Source of the DNA: CAVQXR01 sp963717955
GTDB taxonomy: Bacteria; Actinomycetota; Thermoleophilia; Gaiellales; Gaiellaceae
NCBI GenBank assembly: GCA_963717955.1
Contig: CAVQXR010000001.1
Span: 1,612,001-1,676,000, forward strand
DNA: 64,000 nucleotides
Direction of reading: 5' to 3'
Shown in pieces: positions 33,658 to 42,300 of the stretch. Numbering within the stretch: position 1 is the first letter of the stretch; each line of letters opens with the position of its first letter. The notes under the pieces were generated by a model that was not told where the DNA came from, did not search any database, and worked only from the letters and a program-made list of their open reading frames with translations. A program made the translations under genes and the position numbers.

Positions 33658-35070
33658 ATGGCGCAGCAGTTGGGGGCCGAGGTCGTGCTCGACGAGGAGG
33701 CGCTGCAGGGGCTCGTTGCGCAGACGCGGGGCGCCGTCCTGTGTCCGGGAGGGGAAGGCTACGACGATGCGCGGGCGATCTGGAACGGGCTCATCGACCG
33801 TCGCCCGGCACTGATTGTCCAGTGTTCGGGTGCTGCGGACGTTGTCGATGCGGTGAACTTCGCCCGCGAGCAGGGCCTGCTGCTCTCGATCAAGGCTGGT
33901 GGCCACAACGTCGCCGGCAACGCGGTGAACGACGGCGGCGTCGTCGTCGACCTGTCACAGATGCGCGGTGTTCACGTCGATCCGTCGGCCCGGACGGTTC
34001 GGGCCGAGGGCGGCGCGACGTGGGGTGAGGCCGATCGGGAGGCGCAGCTGTTCGGGCTTGCCGTACCGGGTGGCGTCGTGTCGACGACCGGGATCGCCGG
34101 TCTCACTCTCCACGGCGGGGTGGGCCACCTGCGCCGCAAGTACGGGCTCACGATCGACAACCTCCTCTCGGTCGACATCGTCACCGCCGACGGCCAGCTG
34201 CGGCGGGCGAGCGCGACCGAGAACGAGGACCTCTTCTGGGCCGTCCGGGGCGCGGGCAGCAACTTCGGCGTCGTGACCTCCTTCGAGTTGCAGGCGCACC
34301 TCGTCGGCCCGATGGTCACGGTCGGAGCGCTCTTCTACCCGCAGGAAGACTGGAAGACGGTCGTGCCGGGCTGGCGTGCCTACATGGCCTCGGCACCCGA
34401 GGAGCTGAGCTCGCTCGTTCTCTTCTGGAACGTGCCGGCCCACGAGCCGTTCCCGCCCGAGCACCACGGGAAGCCGGCCGTCATCGTGGCCGCGGTCTAC
34501 TCCGGAGCCGTCGATGAAGGCGCCGAGGTCGTGCAGCCGCTGCGCGAGCTCGCCCAACCGCTGGTCGACCTGAGCGGCCCGTGGCCCTGGCTCGGCCTCC
34601 AGTCCGGCTTCGACGGCTTCTTCCCCAAGGGAGAGCTTCGCTACTGGAAATCGCGTGCGCTCGCCGAGCTGACCGACGACGCGATCGAGGAGATCGCGGC
34701 CTTTGCGGCCCGGCGCCCGACGCCGATGACCGACATCGTCATCTGGCACCACGGCGGTGCCATGGGCCGGGTCGGCGAGACCGAGACAGCCTACGGGGGC
34801 CGCGACGCTCGCTTCCTCGTCACCGGCGAGGTCAACTGGACAGACCCCGACCAGACCGACGACGCGATCGCCTTCGGACGGGAGTTCTGGGCAACGATGG
34901 AGCGCCACTCCACCGGCGGCGTCTACCTGAACTTCCCCGGGCTGGGCGAGGACAACGAGGCGCTCGTCAGGGCAGGCTACGGCGTCAACTACGAACGGCT
35001 CGCCTCACTGAAAGGGAAATACGACCCGGCGAACCTCTTCCGCATGAACCTCAACATCGCACCCTCTTAA
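33658..35070 (+). CDS. FAD-linked oxidoreductase of the berberine-bridge-enzyme family
   Basis: A 470-aa flavoprotein. The FAD domain (about 40-215) has KAGGHNVAG with the His that carries covalent FAD (His83), GGATWGEAD, and GLTLHGGVGHLRRKYGLTID. The cysteine that makes a second FAD bond in bicovalent members is absent at TTGIAGLTLHGG. The BBE C-terminal motif is KYDPANLFRMNLNI. GGAGGAGG lies 6 bases before ATG 33658. It probably oxidises a hydroxylated small molecule or sugar with oxygen as acceptor. It is flanked on both sides by iterated-motif elements, suggesting acquisition. Confidence 0.9.
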   Translation: MAQQLGAEVVLDEEALQGLVAQTRGAVLCPGGEGYDDARAIWNGLIDRRPALIVQCSGAADVVDAVNFAREQGLLLSIKAGGHNVAGNAVNDGGVVVDLSQMRGVHVDPSARTVRAEGGATWGEADREAQLFGLAVPGGVVSTTGIAGLTLHGGVGHLRRKYGLTIDNLLSVDIVTADGQLRRASATENEDLFWAVRGAGSNFGVVTSFELQAHLVGPMVTVGALFYPQEDWKTVVPGWRAYMASAPEELSSLVLFWNVPAHEPFPPEHHGKPAVIVAAVYSGAVDEGAEVVQPLRELAQPLVDLSGPWPWLGLQSGFDGFFPKGELRYWKSRALAELTDDAIEEIAAFAARRPTPMTDIVIWHHGGAMGRVGETETAYGGRDARFLVTGEVNWTDPDQTDDAIAFGREFWATMERHSTGGVYLNFPGLGEDNEALVRAGYGVNYERLASLKGKYDPANLFRMNLNIAPS

Positions 35071-35138
35071 GAGCCTATCCCGGTAGGCGTCCCCAGCTGG
35101 CTGGAGTCAAGCAGGAGCTGCACCGTCCGCGCGCATGC

Positions 35139-35194
35139 TTCGCCGCCCTTCGGCACCCGTGCACCACTCGAGATCGCCGGGCGACGTTTGACCA
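35139..35194 (+). repeat. Iterated-motif element, degenerate copy 3
   Basis: TTCGCCG (35139), TTCGGCA (35149) then CACCCGTGC, and TTGACCA (35188) echo the order and 10-base spacing of copies 1 and 2. It is less well conserved. Confidence 0.45.
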
Positions 35195-35319
35195 GTCGTC
35201 AGGTCTTCGGGCCCAAGCACCCCTCCAGGTCTGGCGAAACGAGTAGTCGTGCACTTCGCGAACGGTGCGCAGTGGCCTCGATGCACCAATCATCCCGCGC
35301 AACCCAGGAGGAGGGAAGC

Positions 35320-36141
35320 TTGGCGCAGGAGACGGTCGGCGATCGGTACGTGTTGGCGACGGGCGAGGCCGGCGCGGGGCGGCTGGAGCTGCTCGACGCG
35401 GTCTACGGCTCGATCACAACGCGAGTCTGCCTCGAGCAGGGGCTGACGGACGGCTGGCAGGTGGCGGAGTTCGGCTGCGGCACGGGGACGACGGCGTGCT
35501 GGCTGGCAGATCAGGTCGGCCAGCGCGGCAGCGTGACCGCCCTCGACGCGGGCGCCGGCCAGCTCGCGATCGCCCGGGAGCGCGCCGCCCGCCTCGGTCT
35601 CGGCAACGTCACCTTCCTCGAGGGCAGCGCCTACGAGCCAGAGCTCCCGAGCGGATCGTTCGACCTCGCCTTCTGCCGATTCCTCCTCTGCCACCTCCAG
35701 CGCCCGGCCGAGGCGCTCGCCCAGATGGTGTCTCTCCTCCGGCCCGGCGGCGTTCTGATCGTGCAGGAGCCGATCGTGGACACGATCTTCGCGAACCCGC
35801 CCTCGCCCGCCTACGACCGCTTCGTCGAGATCGCGAGGCTGGTCGGAGACGCCCTCGGCGTCGACTACTCGCTTGGACGGCGCCTCTCGGGGCTCGCCCG
35901 GGAGGCCGGGCTCAAGCAGGTGGCCGTGGCGATCGACCAGCCCTGCTACTCCGAGGGCGAGCACAAGCGGTTCTGGGAGTACACCTGCATCGAGGCCTTT
36001 CCCCGCGCGATCGAGGCGGTCGGCGTCGACCAGGACGAGGCCGAAGCGGTCATCGACGCGATGGCGGAGATCGGTGCGGACGAGACGACCCTGGTGGCCC
36101 AGGCCGGGATCGCCTCGGGGTCGGGCCGAGCTCCCGCGTAG
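35320..36141 (+). CDS. SAM-dependent methyltransferase
   Basis: A class-I methyltransferase of 273 aa. Motif I is VAEFGCGTGTTACWLA (about 47-62), followed by LDAGAGQLAIARERAARLG and, at motif IV-V, DLAFCRFLLCHLQRP and SLLRPGGVLIVQEP. TTG 35320 is chosen because AGGAGGAGG lies 6 bases upstream; ATGs at 35188 and 35281 lack such a site. The acceptor is unknown; the C-terminal part (QPCYSEGEHKRFWEY) is not specific to a named enzyme. It follows the FAD oxidase in the same direction, with 249 bases between. Confidence 0.88.
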   Translation: MAQETVGDRYVLATGEAGAGRLELLDAVYGSITTRVCLEQGLTDGWQVAEFGCGTGTTACWLADQVGQRGSVTALDAGAGQLAIARERAARLGLGNVTFLEGSAYEPELPSGSFDLAFCRFLLCHLQRPAEALAQMVSLLRPGGVLIVQEPIVDTIFANPPSPAYDRFVEIARLVGDALGVDYSLGRRLSGLAREAGLKQVAVAIDQPCYSEGEHKRFWEYTCIEAFPRAIEAVGVDQDEAEAVIDAMAEIGADETTLVAQAGIASGSGRAPA

Positions 36142-36306
36142 CTCCGCGCTCGGCTTTCCACGCTGAGGTGTGCCAGAGTCTCTCGAGGGTCTGGCTCACC
36201 GGCCCGGGAGCGCCCCCGCTTGCAGCGAGAAGGCTCTGGCCGCAAACGCGGGCTCTCGGTCATGGGGCCCCAGAGCCATCGGGCGCTCACGATACCCTCC
36301 GGACCG

Positions 36307-36780
36307 ATGGCGTCTGCGCCCTCCACCCGCGCGCTCCTGCCGCAGCTCTGCCAGCACGTTGCCTCGCTTGCCCACGCGCACGGCATCGAGGTCGAGATCG
36401 CGCCGGTGCGGCGTGCGCGCGCCTACCGCGGCCAGCCGTCGCGCGGGCGGGCGCCGCGGATCCGGATCCCTGAGATTCGCGGCCAGATCACGTACTTCGT
36501 CGCCCTCCACGAGATCGGACATCTCGCATCACCCGGGAACCGGTCGCTCCGCCAGCTCGAGGCCGAGGCCGATGCGTGGGCTTTCGCGCTCGAGCATGCG
36601 CTCGTCGAGCCGACGGCGGCGACGGCGAAGCGGCTGCACGCCCACCTGCTCTCGTACGCGCTCCGGGCCGGGCGACGACGGGAGCTCGGGCATCGGTCGG
36701 CCGCTGTGATACCCGGAGCCGGCAGCGCCTACTGGTCGATGCTGGACGGCCTCGCGGGGATCGCAACCCGACCGGGGTAG
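36307..36780 (+). CDS. HEXXH metallopeptidase-like protein
   Basis: A 157-aa protein with the zinc-peptidase motif ALHEIGHLASPG (about residues 69-80) and a downstream acidic third-ligand candidate in LEAEADAWAFALEHAL. This gluzincin-like pairing resembles ImmA/IrrE and short phage-associated metallopeptidases. The ATG at 36307 is preferred; earlier in-frame ATGs add sequence without homology character. There is no signal peptide. Its C-terminus is Arg-rich, then YWSMLDGLAGI. The substrate is unknown. Confidence 0.72.
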   Translation: MASAPSTRALLPQLCQHVASLAHAHGIEVEIAPVRRARAYRGQPSRGRAPRIRIPEIRGQITYFVALHEIGHLASPGNRSLRQLEAEADAWAFALEHALVEPTAATAKRLHAHLLSYALRAGRRRELGHRSAAVIPGAGSAYWSMLDGLAGIATRPG

Positions 36781-37033
36781 CCCCTCGTGTCGGATGCCGC
36801 CTCCCCCCTTGACGGGATGCGGCCGGTGCTCGCACGCGCCGATCACATCGGAGAAGAGTCACCGCGGAGGGTCGATGGTCCTGCTACACGGGCAAGATCG
36901 ACGGTCGGCGTTGACCCGAAGGACCAGGGCTGCGAGGTGATTCGCGCGACGGTGGACGTCGACATCTCGCAGTGCCTCCCCGAGAAGCTCTGAGCCGCCC
37001 GCGCACGATCGGCCCGTCCCTACAATCGAGCGG

Positions 37034-37717
37034 GTGTGCGGCCGCTTCACGAACACGCACGAGCGCGCGGAGCTCGTCGAGCGCTTCTCGGCGAGGCTGT
37101 CCGAGCGGCTGCGGGAGTCGGACGGACCGCGGTTCAACATCGCACCGACCCAGCAGGTCGCGGCCATTCGCGAGCCAGGCGAGGAGCGGGACCGGGTCGC
37201 CGACCTCCTGCGCTGGGGCCTCATCCCCCACTGGGCGAAGGACGGCAAGCTCGCCTACCGGATGATCAACGCGAAGGCGGAGACGCTCGCCGAGAAGCCG
37301 GCGTTTCGCGGCCTCATCGAACGCCACCGCTGCCTGATCCCGGCGGACGGCTTCTACGAGTGGCGGACGAACGCCGAAGGGAAGCGCGTGCCGGTTCGCT
37401 ACACGCTCACGGACGGCGGCCTGTTCGCGTTCGCCGGGCTCTGGGCGGGATGGCGCGACCCGGAGACGGAGGAGCTGATCGAGTCCTGCACGATCGTGAC
37501 GACGCGGGCGAACGACCTCGTCGCCGCCGTCCACGACCGGATGCCCGTGATCCTTCGACCCGAGACCGAGCTCGACTGGCTCGATGCGGAGATCTCGGTC
37601 GACCACGCGCTGTCGCTCCTCGCGCCGCTCCCGGCCGACCTGATGCGAGGGGCTGCAGCCTCGCCGCTCGTCAACTCCGTCAAGCACGAGGGCCCGGAGC
37701 TGCTCATCGCGCCGTAG
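37034..37717 (+). CDS. SRAP-family protein (HMCES/YedK)
   Basis: A 227-aa SOS-response-associated peptidase-fold protein. Its second residue is the catalytic Cys (MCGRFTNTH), which after Met removal forms a thiazolidine crosslink with abasic sites in single-stranded DNA. Other family landmarks: RFNIAPTQ, WGLIPHWAKD, NAKAETLAEKPAF, DGFYEW with its catalytic Glu, and VHDRMPVIL with the active-site His. It starts at GTG 37034. It stands alone; no umuDC or lexA is adjacent. The function follows directly from the family. Confidence 0.95.
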   Translation: MCGRFTNTHERAELVERFSARLSERLRESDGPRFNIAPTQQVAAIREPGEERDRVADLLRWGLIPHWAKDGKLAYRMINAKAETLAEKPAFRGLIERHRCLIPADGFYEWRTNAEGKRVPVRYTLTDGGLFAFAGLWAGWRDPETEELIESCTIVTTRANDLVAAVHDRMPVILRPETELDWLDAEISVDHALSLLAPLPADLMRGAAASPLVNSVKHEGPELLIAP

Positions 37718-37784
37718 CGCCCGCCGGGACGCTTTGTCTAGTCTGATCGGCGACAGACAGCAACCGCGTTCAAGGAGCGAAGAC

Positions 37785-38390
37785 ATGCCATTCGAGGTTC
37801 CCCCGCTGCCGTACGCGTACGACGCGCTCGAGCCGCACATCGACGAGCGGACGATGCAGATCCACCACGACAAGCACCATCAGGCCTACGTCGACAACGC
37901 CAACAAGGCGCTCGACGGCACCGGGCTGAACGACATCCCGGTCGAGGAGCTCGTCTCGAGCCTCGACCGCGTCCCGGAGGACAAGCGGACGGCGGTGCGC
38001 AACAACGCGGGCGGTCATGCGAACCACACCCTCTTCTGGTCGGTGATGGGCCCGGACGGCGGCGCGCCCTCCGGAGAGCTCGCCGCGGCGATCGACGGCA
38101 CTTTCGGCGGTCTCGACGCGCTGAAGGAGAAGGTGTCCCAGGCCGGGATCACCCGCTTCGGGTCGGGCTGGGGCTGGCTCGTGTGGAACGGATCCGGCCT
38201 CGAGGTGATGTCGACGCCGAACCAGGACAGCCCGCTGACGGAGGGCAAGACGCCGCTGCTCGGGATCGACGTCTGGGAGCACGCGTACTACCTCAACTAC
38301 CAGAACCGCCGCCCCGACTACGTCGCTGCCTGGTGGAACGTCGTCAACTGGGACGAGGTCGCCCGGCGCTTCGCGGCGGCACAGGGCTAG
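37785..38390 (+). CDS. sodA: Fe/Mn superoxide dismutase
   Basis: A 201-aa cytoplasmic superoxide dismutase. Metal ligands are His in IHHDKHH (about 27), His in GGHANHTLFW, Asp in GIDVWEH and His in WEHAYY. The N-terminus FEVPPLPYAYDALEPHID is typical. The second-sphere residues GGHAN (Gly/Gly before HxN) favour the manganese form, but Fe versus Mn or cambialistic use cannot be settled from sequence. ATG 37785 is preceded by AAGGAG about 8 bases upstream. A strong terminator follows at 38401. Confidence 0.95.
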   Translation: MPFEVPPLPYAYDALEPHIDERTMQIHHDKHHQAYVDNANKALDGTGLNDIPVEELVSSLDRVPEDKRTAVRNNAGGHANHTLFWSVMGPDGGAPSGELAAAIDGTFGGLDALKEKVSQAGITRFGSGWGWLVWNGSGLEVMSTPNQDSPLTEGKTPLLGIDVWEHAYYLNYQNRRPDYVAAWWNVVNWDEVARRFAAAQG

Positions 38391-38400
38391 CCGACGGGCG

Positions 38401-38426
38401 GAGGGGCCGGAGCGACCCGGCCCCTC
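38401..38426 (+). terminator. Terminator of the superoxide dismutase gene
   Basis: A perfect 10-base stem, GAGGGGCCGG with CCGGCCCCTC, around a 6-base loop. Confidence 0.8.
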
Positions 38427-38657
38427 ACGGTTGATCGCGGGGGCGCGGCGCGCACGCTGCGTCGCGTCGTCACGAGCCTCGGGCGGATCCTCGCCGTCGA
38501 ACTCTCCTGCACCGGCTGCGGTCGAGCCCGCGATCGGCCCGCGCGCCCGAGCTCGGACCCGCGGCCGGCGGCGAGAGGAGGGTTCGGTCCGCGTATCCTT
38601 CGATGCCACGCGGCCGGCGCGCCCGAGCCGGCGTGCCAGCCCGGAAAGGAGCGTGAG

Positions 38658-40376
38658 ATGGACGAGACCCAGCGTACGGTCGACGAGATCCGCAAGGCCT
38701 CGAGCGCGGTCGAGAACAACCTGATCGACAACCTCAGAGACGGCAGGATCAGCCGCGGCGAGTTCATCCGGCGCGGAACCGTCGTCGGGATGTCGATTCC
38801 GCTGCTCGGCTTCCTCGCCGCCGCGTGCGGTGGTGGAGGCGACGAGACGACCGAGGCCGGCGCCACGACCCCCCCGGCCGAGACCGGCCCCACCGAGACC
38901 GCGGCCGGCACCGGCCCCGCCGTGCAGGCCGGTGGTGCGCTCCGCACCGGAGTCATCGCGCCTGCGACCGCGCTCGATCCTCTCATCGTGTACGACGAGG
39001 GCGGCCTCGTCGTGCTCGGTCAGACGGGCGAGTACCTGACGTGGACGACCGACGAGCTCGGCGTCGAGCCGCGCCTGGCCGAGAGCTGGGCGCCGAACGA
39101 GGACGGCTCCGTCTGGACGTTCAAGATCCGCCAGGGCGTCACCTTCCACGACGGCAAGCCCCTGACCGCCGCCGACGTCGCCTACACGCTGAACCTCAAC
39201 GCCGACCCGGCAAACAAGGGCAACGCGCTCTCGGCCTTCGGCGACCCGGGCGGCCTGTCGCCGGGCGGCGCCGAGGCAACGGACGACGCGACCGTCGTCG
39301 TGACGCTGACCGGTCCGAACGGCAACTTCCCGTACATCGTCTCGGCCGACAACTACAACCTGATCATCCTCCCGGACGGGTTCGACCCGACGACCTGGGA
39401 AGGGTCGTTCATCGGCACCGGCCCGTGGGTCCTCGACACGTTCACGCCGCAGCAGGGCGTGACGTACACGAAGAACCCGGGCTACTGGGACACGAGCCGC
39501 CAGCCGCTCGCCGACACGAGCGAGCTGCGGTTCTTCGCCGAGGACCAGGCCCGGGTGCTTGCGATCCAGGGCGGCGAGGTCGACATCCTCAGCCAGTTCG
39601 CGGTCGTCGGCGGCGAAGCGCTCCTCGGCGACCCGAACATCACGGTGCTCGAGCTCCAGGCCGCCCAGCACCGCCAGATCCACATGCAGACCGACGAGGG
39701 CCCGTTCGCCGACAAGCGCGTTCGCCAGGCGATGGCTCTCCTCCTCGACCGCCCGGCGCTCGTCGAGGGACTCTTCGCCGGGAAGGCCGACATCGGCAAC
39801 GACCACCCGTTCGCGCCGGTCTATCCCTACACCGACACGTCCGTCCCCCAGCGCACGGCCGACGTCGAGGGGGCGCAGGCCTTGCTCGCCGAGGCCGGCG
39901 TCTCCGGGTTCGAGGTGCAGCTTTCGACCTGGGACAACTACGAGATCCCCCAGCTCGCCCAGCTCGTCCAGAGCGCGGCGAAGGAGGTCGGGATCACGAT
40001 CACGCTCAACATCACCGACTCGGGGACGTACTACAGCGACTTCTGGCTGAGCTCCCCGATCGGGATCACGGATTACGGGCACCGCGGCGTGCCGAACGTC
40101 TTCCTCACCGCGGCGCTCGGGTCGGCCGGCACGTGGAACGCCGCTAGGTTCAAGAGCCCGGAGCTCGATCAGCTGATCCTCGACTTCGTCGCGGCGCTCG
40201 ACATCGACTCGCAGAAGGCCGCCGCCGGCAAGATCGAGACGCTCCTCCTCGACGAGACGCCGGTCATCTTCCCGTACTTCTACTACCACCTTTCAGCGCA
40301 ACGGAGCAACGTCACCGGGATCGGGCCGACCGGCATGGGACACATCGACCTCACGCAGACGGGCTTCGTTTCCTAG
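38658..40376 (+). CDS. Peptide/opine-type ABC transporter substrate-binding lipoprotein
   Basis: A 572-aa extracellular receptor of the SBP_bac_5 family (dipeptide, oligopeptide, nickel or opine binding). An unusual 38-residue cytoplasmic extension (MDETQRTVDEIRKASSA...) precedes FIRRGTVVGMSIPLLGFLAA and the lipid Cys (about 58); the twin Arg suggests Tat export. A Thr/Glu/Pro-rich linker follows, then PRLAESWAPNEDGSVWTFKI and FHDGKPLTAADVAYTL, the family signature. The protein heads a four-gene operon with two permeases and a fused ATPase. The ligand is unknown. Confidence 0.93.
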   Translation: MDETQRTVDEIRKASSAVENNLIDNLRDGRISRGEFIRRGTVVGMSIPLLGFLAAACGGGGDETTEAGATTPPAETGPTETAAGTGPAVQAGGALRTGVIAPATALDPLIVYDEGGLVVLGQTGEYLTWTTDELGVEPRLAESWAPNEDGSVWTFKIRQGVTFHDGKPLTAADVAYTLNLNADPANKGNALSAFGDPGGLSPGGAEATDDATVVVTLTGPNGNFPYIVSADNYNLIILPDGFDPTTWEGSFIGTGPWVLDTFTPQQGVTYTKNPGYWDTSRQPLADTSELRFFAEDQARVLAIQGGEVDILSQFAVVGGEALLGDPNITVLELQAAQHRQIHMQTDEGPFADKRVRQAMALLLDRPALVEGLFAGKADIGNDHPFAPVYPYTDTSVPQRTADVEGAQALLAEAGVSGFEVQLSTWDNYEIPQLAQLVQSAAKEVGITITLNITDSGTYYSDFWLSSPIGITDYGHRGVPNVFLTAALGSAGTWNAARFKSPELDQLILDFVAALDIDSQKAAAGKIETLLLDETPVIFPYFYYHLSAQRSNVTGIGPTGMGHIDLTQTGFVS

Positions 40377-40432
40377 ACGAGGGCAGGACGTGGGGCCGGG
40401 CGCCGCCGGGCCTCCTCCGCCCAACGCGTCCG

Positions 40433-41389
40433 GTGGCACGATTCCTGCTCAAACGGCTCGGCCTGGCGCTCGTCACGCTCCTGCTGCTGAGCGTCGTCCT
40501 CTTCGTGGCGGCCCAGGCGTTGCCCGGCGACGTCGGCCGGGCGATCCTCGGCCCGTTCGCCGACGAGCGCGCCGTCGAGCAGCTGAACGAGGAGCTCGGC
40601 ACGAACCGCCCGCTCGCCGTGCAGTACGGCGACTGGATCGGCGGCGTGCTCACCGGCGACCTTGGGGACTCCTACGCGTTCAACCGGTCGGTCGAGGAGC
40701 TGCTCTGGCCGGCCCTGAAGAGCTCCGCCAAGCTCGCGCTGCTCGCATTCCTCATCGTCGTGCCGCTCGGGATTCTCGGCGGCGTCGCCGCGGCGCTCAA
40801 GGAGGGGCGGCCTCGCGACCGCGTGATCTCGATCGGGGGCCTGTCCGCAACCGCGATCCCCGAGTTCGTGTGGGCGGTGCTCGTGATCATGGTCTTCGGG
40901 GTCTGGCTCGACGTGCTCCCGGTGACCGCGCAGGCGCCCCGTGATGCCGGCTTCCTGACGCAGGTCGAGTACCTGATCCTCCCCTCCCTCTGCCTCGTGT
41001 TCGTCCTCTTCGGCTACGTCTCCCGGATGGCGCGGGCGGGCACGATCGAGTCGCTCGACTCCGACTACACGCGAACCGCGTTCCTCAAGGGCCTGCCGCG
41101 CCGGACGGTGATCCGCCGGCACGTGCTGCGCAACTCGCTGCTGCCGACGATCGCCGTCGTCGCGACCCAGGTCGGCTACCTGATCGGCGGTCTCGTGGCG
41201 ATCGAGCTGATCTTCAACTACAACGGCATCGGGCAGCTGATCTTTCGCGCCGCCCAGCAGAAGGACTTCCCTCTCCTCCTCAGCTCCGTGCTCGTGGTGG
41301 GGATCGTCTACCTCGTCTCGACGCTGATCGCCGACGTGCTCTACTCACTCCTCAACCCGCGGATCCGCCTCGCTTCCTCGGAGTCATGA
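40433..41389 (+). CDS. Peptide-type ABC transporter permease (DppB-like)
   Basis: A 318-aa inner-membrane permease. The N-terminal helix LGLALVTLLLLSVVLFVAAQ is typical for DppB/OppB. The EAA loop appears as SDYTRTAFLKGLPRRTVIRR, and the last helices contain YLIGGLVAIELIFNYNGIGQ. It starts at GTG 40433, 56 bases after the binding protein, and ends overlapping the next permease by 4 bases (ATGA). It is expected to form a heterodimer with the 41386 product. Confidence 0.94.
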   Translation: MARFLLKRLGLALVTLLLLSVVLFVAAQALPGDVGRAILGPFADERAVEQLNEELGTNRPLAVQYGDWIGGVLTGDLGDSYAFNRSVEELLWPALKSSAKLALLAFLIVVPLGILGGVAAALKEGRPRDRVISIGGLSATAIPEFVWAVLVIMVFGVWLDVLPVTAQAPRDAGFLTQVEYLILPSLCLVFVLFGYVSRMARAGTIESLDSDYTRTAFLKGLPRRTVIRRHVLRNSLLPTIAVVATQVGYLIGGLVAIELIFNYNGIGQLIFRAAQQKDFPLLLSSVLVVGIVYLVSTLIADVLYSLLNPRIRLASSES

Positions 41390-42300
41390 GCAGGCCGGAA
41401 GAGCAGCTCGCCCTCGCCGAGCACCCGCTGCCGCAGGGGCCCGCGTACGAGCGCGACGAGGCCCGCGTCGCCCGCCGGGAGCGGCTCCGGCTGCTGCTTC
41501 GCTCGAAGACGTTTCTCACCGGCGCGGCCCTGTTCTTCGTCTTTCTCGTCTGCGCGATCTTCGGGAGCCTGATCGCGCCGTATGATCCGCTCGGCTCGCC
41601 TTCCGACCTCCTGAACAAGCTCGAGGCGCCGTCGTGGTCGCACCTCTTCGGGACCGACCAGCTCGGGCGCGACGTGTTCTCGCGCGTGATCGTGGGCGCG
41701 CGCGACATCCTCCTCATCGCCTCGCTCGCGACGATCCTCGCGACCGTCATCGGCGCCGCGATCGGGCTTCTGACCGGCTACTTCCGCGGCCTCGTCGACG
41801 ACGTCCTGATGCGCATCGTCGACGCGTTCCTGGCCATCCCGCTGATCATCCTCGCGCTGGTCGCGCTCGTCGCGCTCGGGCCCTCGAAGGGAGCCGTGAT
41901 CGTCGTGATCGGGATCGTGTTCGCGCCGATCATCGCCCGCACCGTCCGCGCCGCCGTGCTGCCCGAACGGGAGCTCGAGTACGTCCAGGCGGCGCGGCTG
42001 CGCAACGAGCGGGCGCCGTACATCATGTTCGCGGAGGTCCTCCCGAACGTGAGCGGTCCGATCCTCGTCGAGTTCACGGTCAGGCTCGGCTATGCGATCT
42101 TCGCGAGCGCGACACTCGCCTTTCTCGGCTTTGGCGTCCAGCCTCCGGCTCCCGACTGGGGGCTCCAGATCAAGGAGAACTACGTCATCGTCAACGGCGG
42201 CTACTGGTGGCCGACGCTCTTCCCCGCCCTGGCGATCGCGCTCCTCGTCATCGCGATCAACCTGATCACCGACGGGATCTCCCGCGTGTTCGAGCGATGA
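41386..42300 (+). CDS. Peptide-type ABC transporter permease (DppC-like)
   Basis: A 304-aa permease with a 40-residue cytoplasmic N-terminus. FFVFLVCAIFGSLIAPYDPL and HLFGTDQLGRDVFSRVIVGA are diagnostic of DppC/OppC. The coupling loop is EYVQAARLRNERAPYIMF and the C-terminal TLAFLGFGVQPPAPDWGLQI is conserved. Its start overlaps dppB-like stop and its own stop overlaps the ATPase start (ATGA at 42297), so translation is coupled along the operon. Confidence 0.94.
   Translation: MSRPEEQLALAEHPLPQGPAYERDEARVARRERLRLLLRSKTFLTGAALFFVFLVCAIFGSLIAPYDPLGSPSDLLNKLEAPSWSHLFGTDQLGRDVFSRVIVGARDILLIASLATILATVIGAAIGLLTGYFRGLVDDVLMRIVDAFLAIPLIILALVALVALGPSKGAVIVVIGIVFAPIIARTVRAAVLPERELEYVQAARLRNERAPYIMFAEVLPNVSGPILVEFTVRLGYAIFASATLAFLGFGVQPPAPDWGLQIKENYVIVNGGYWWPTLFPALAIALLVIAINLITDGISRVFER

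Noticed and set aside
36787..36993. Short 68-codon frame after the metallopeptidase-like gene
   Set aside because: It has no ribosome-binding site, no family pattern, and an Arg/Asp-rich composition typical of chance frames.
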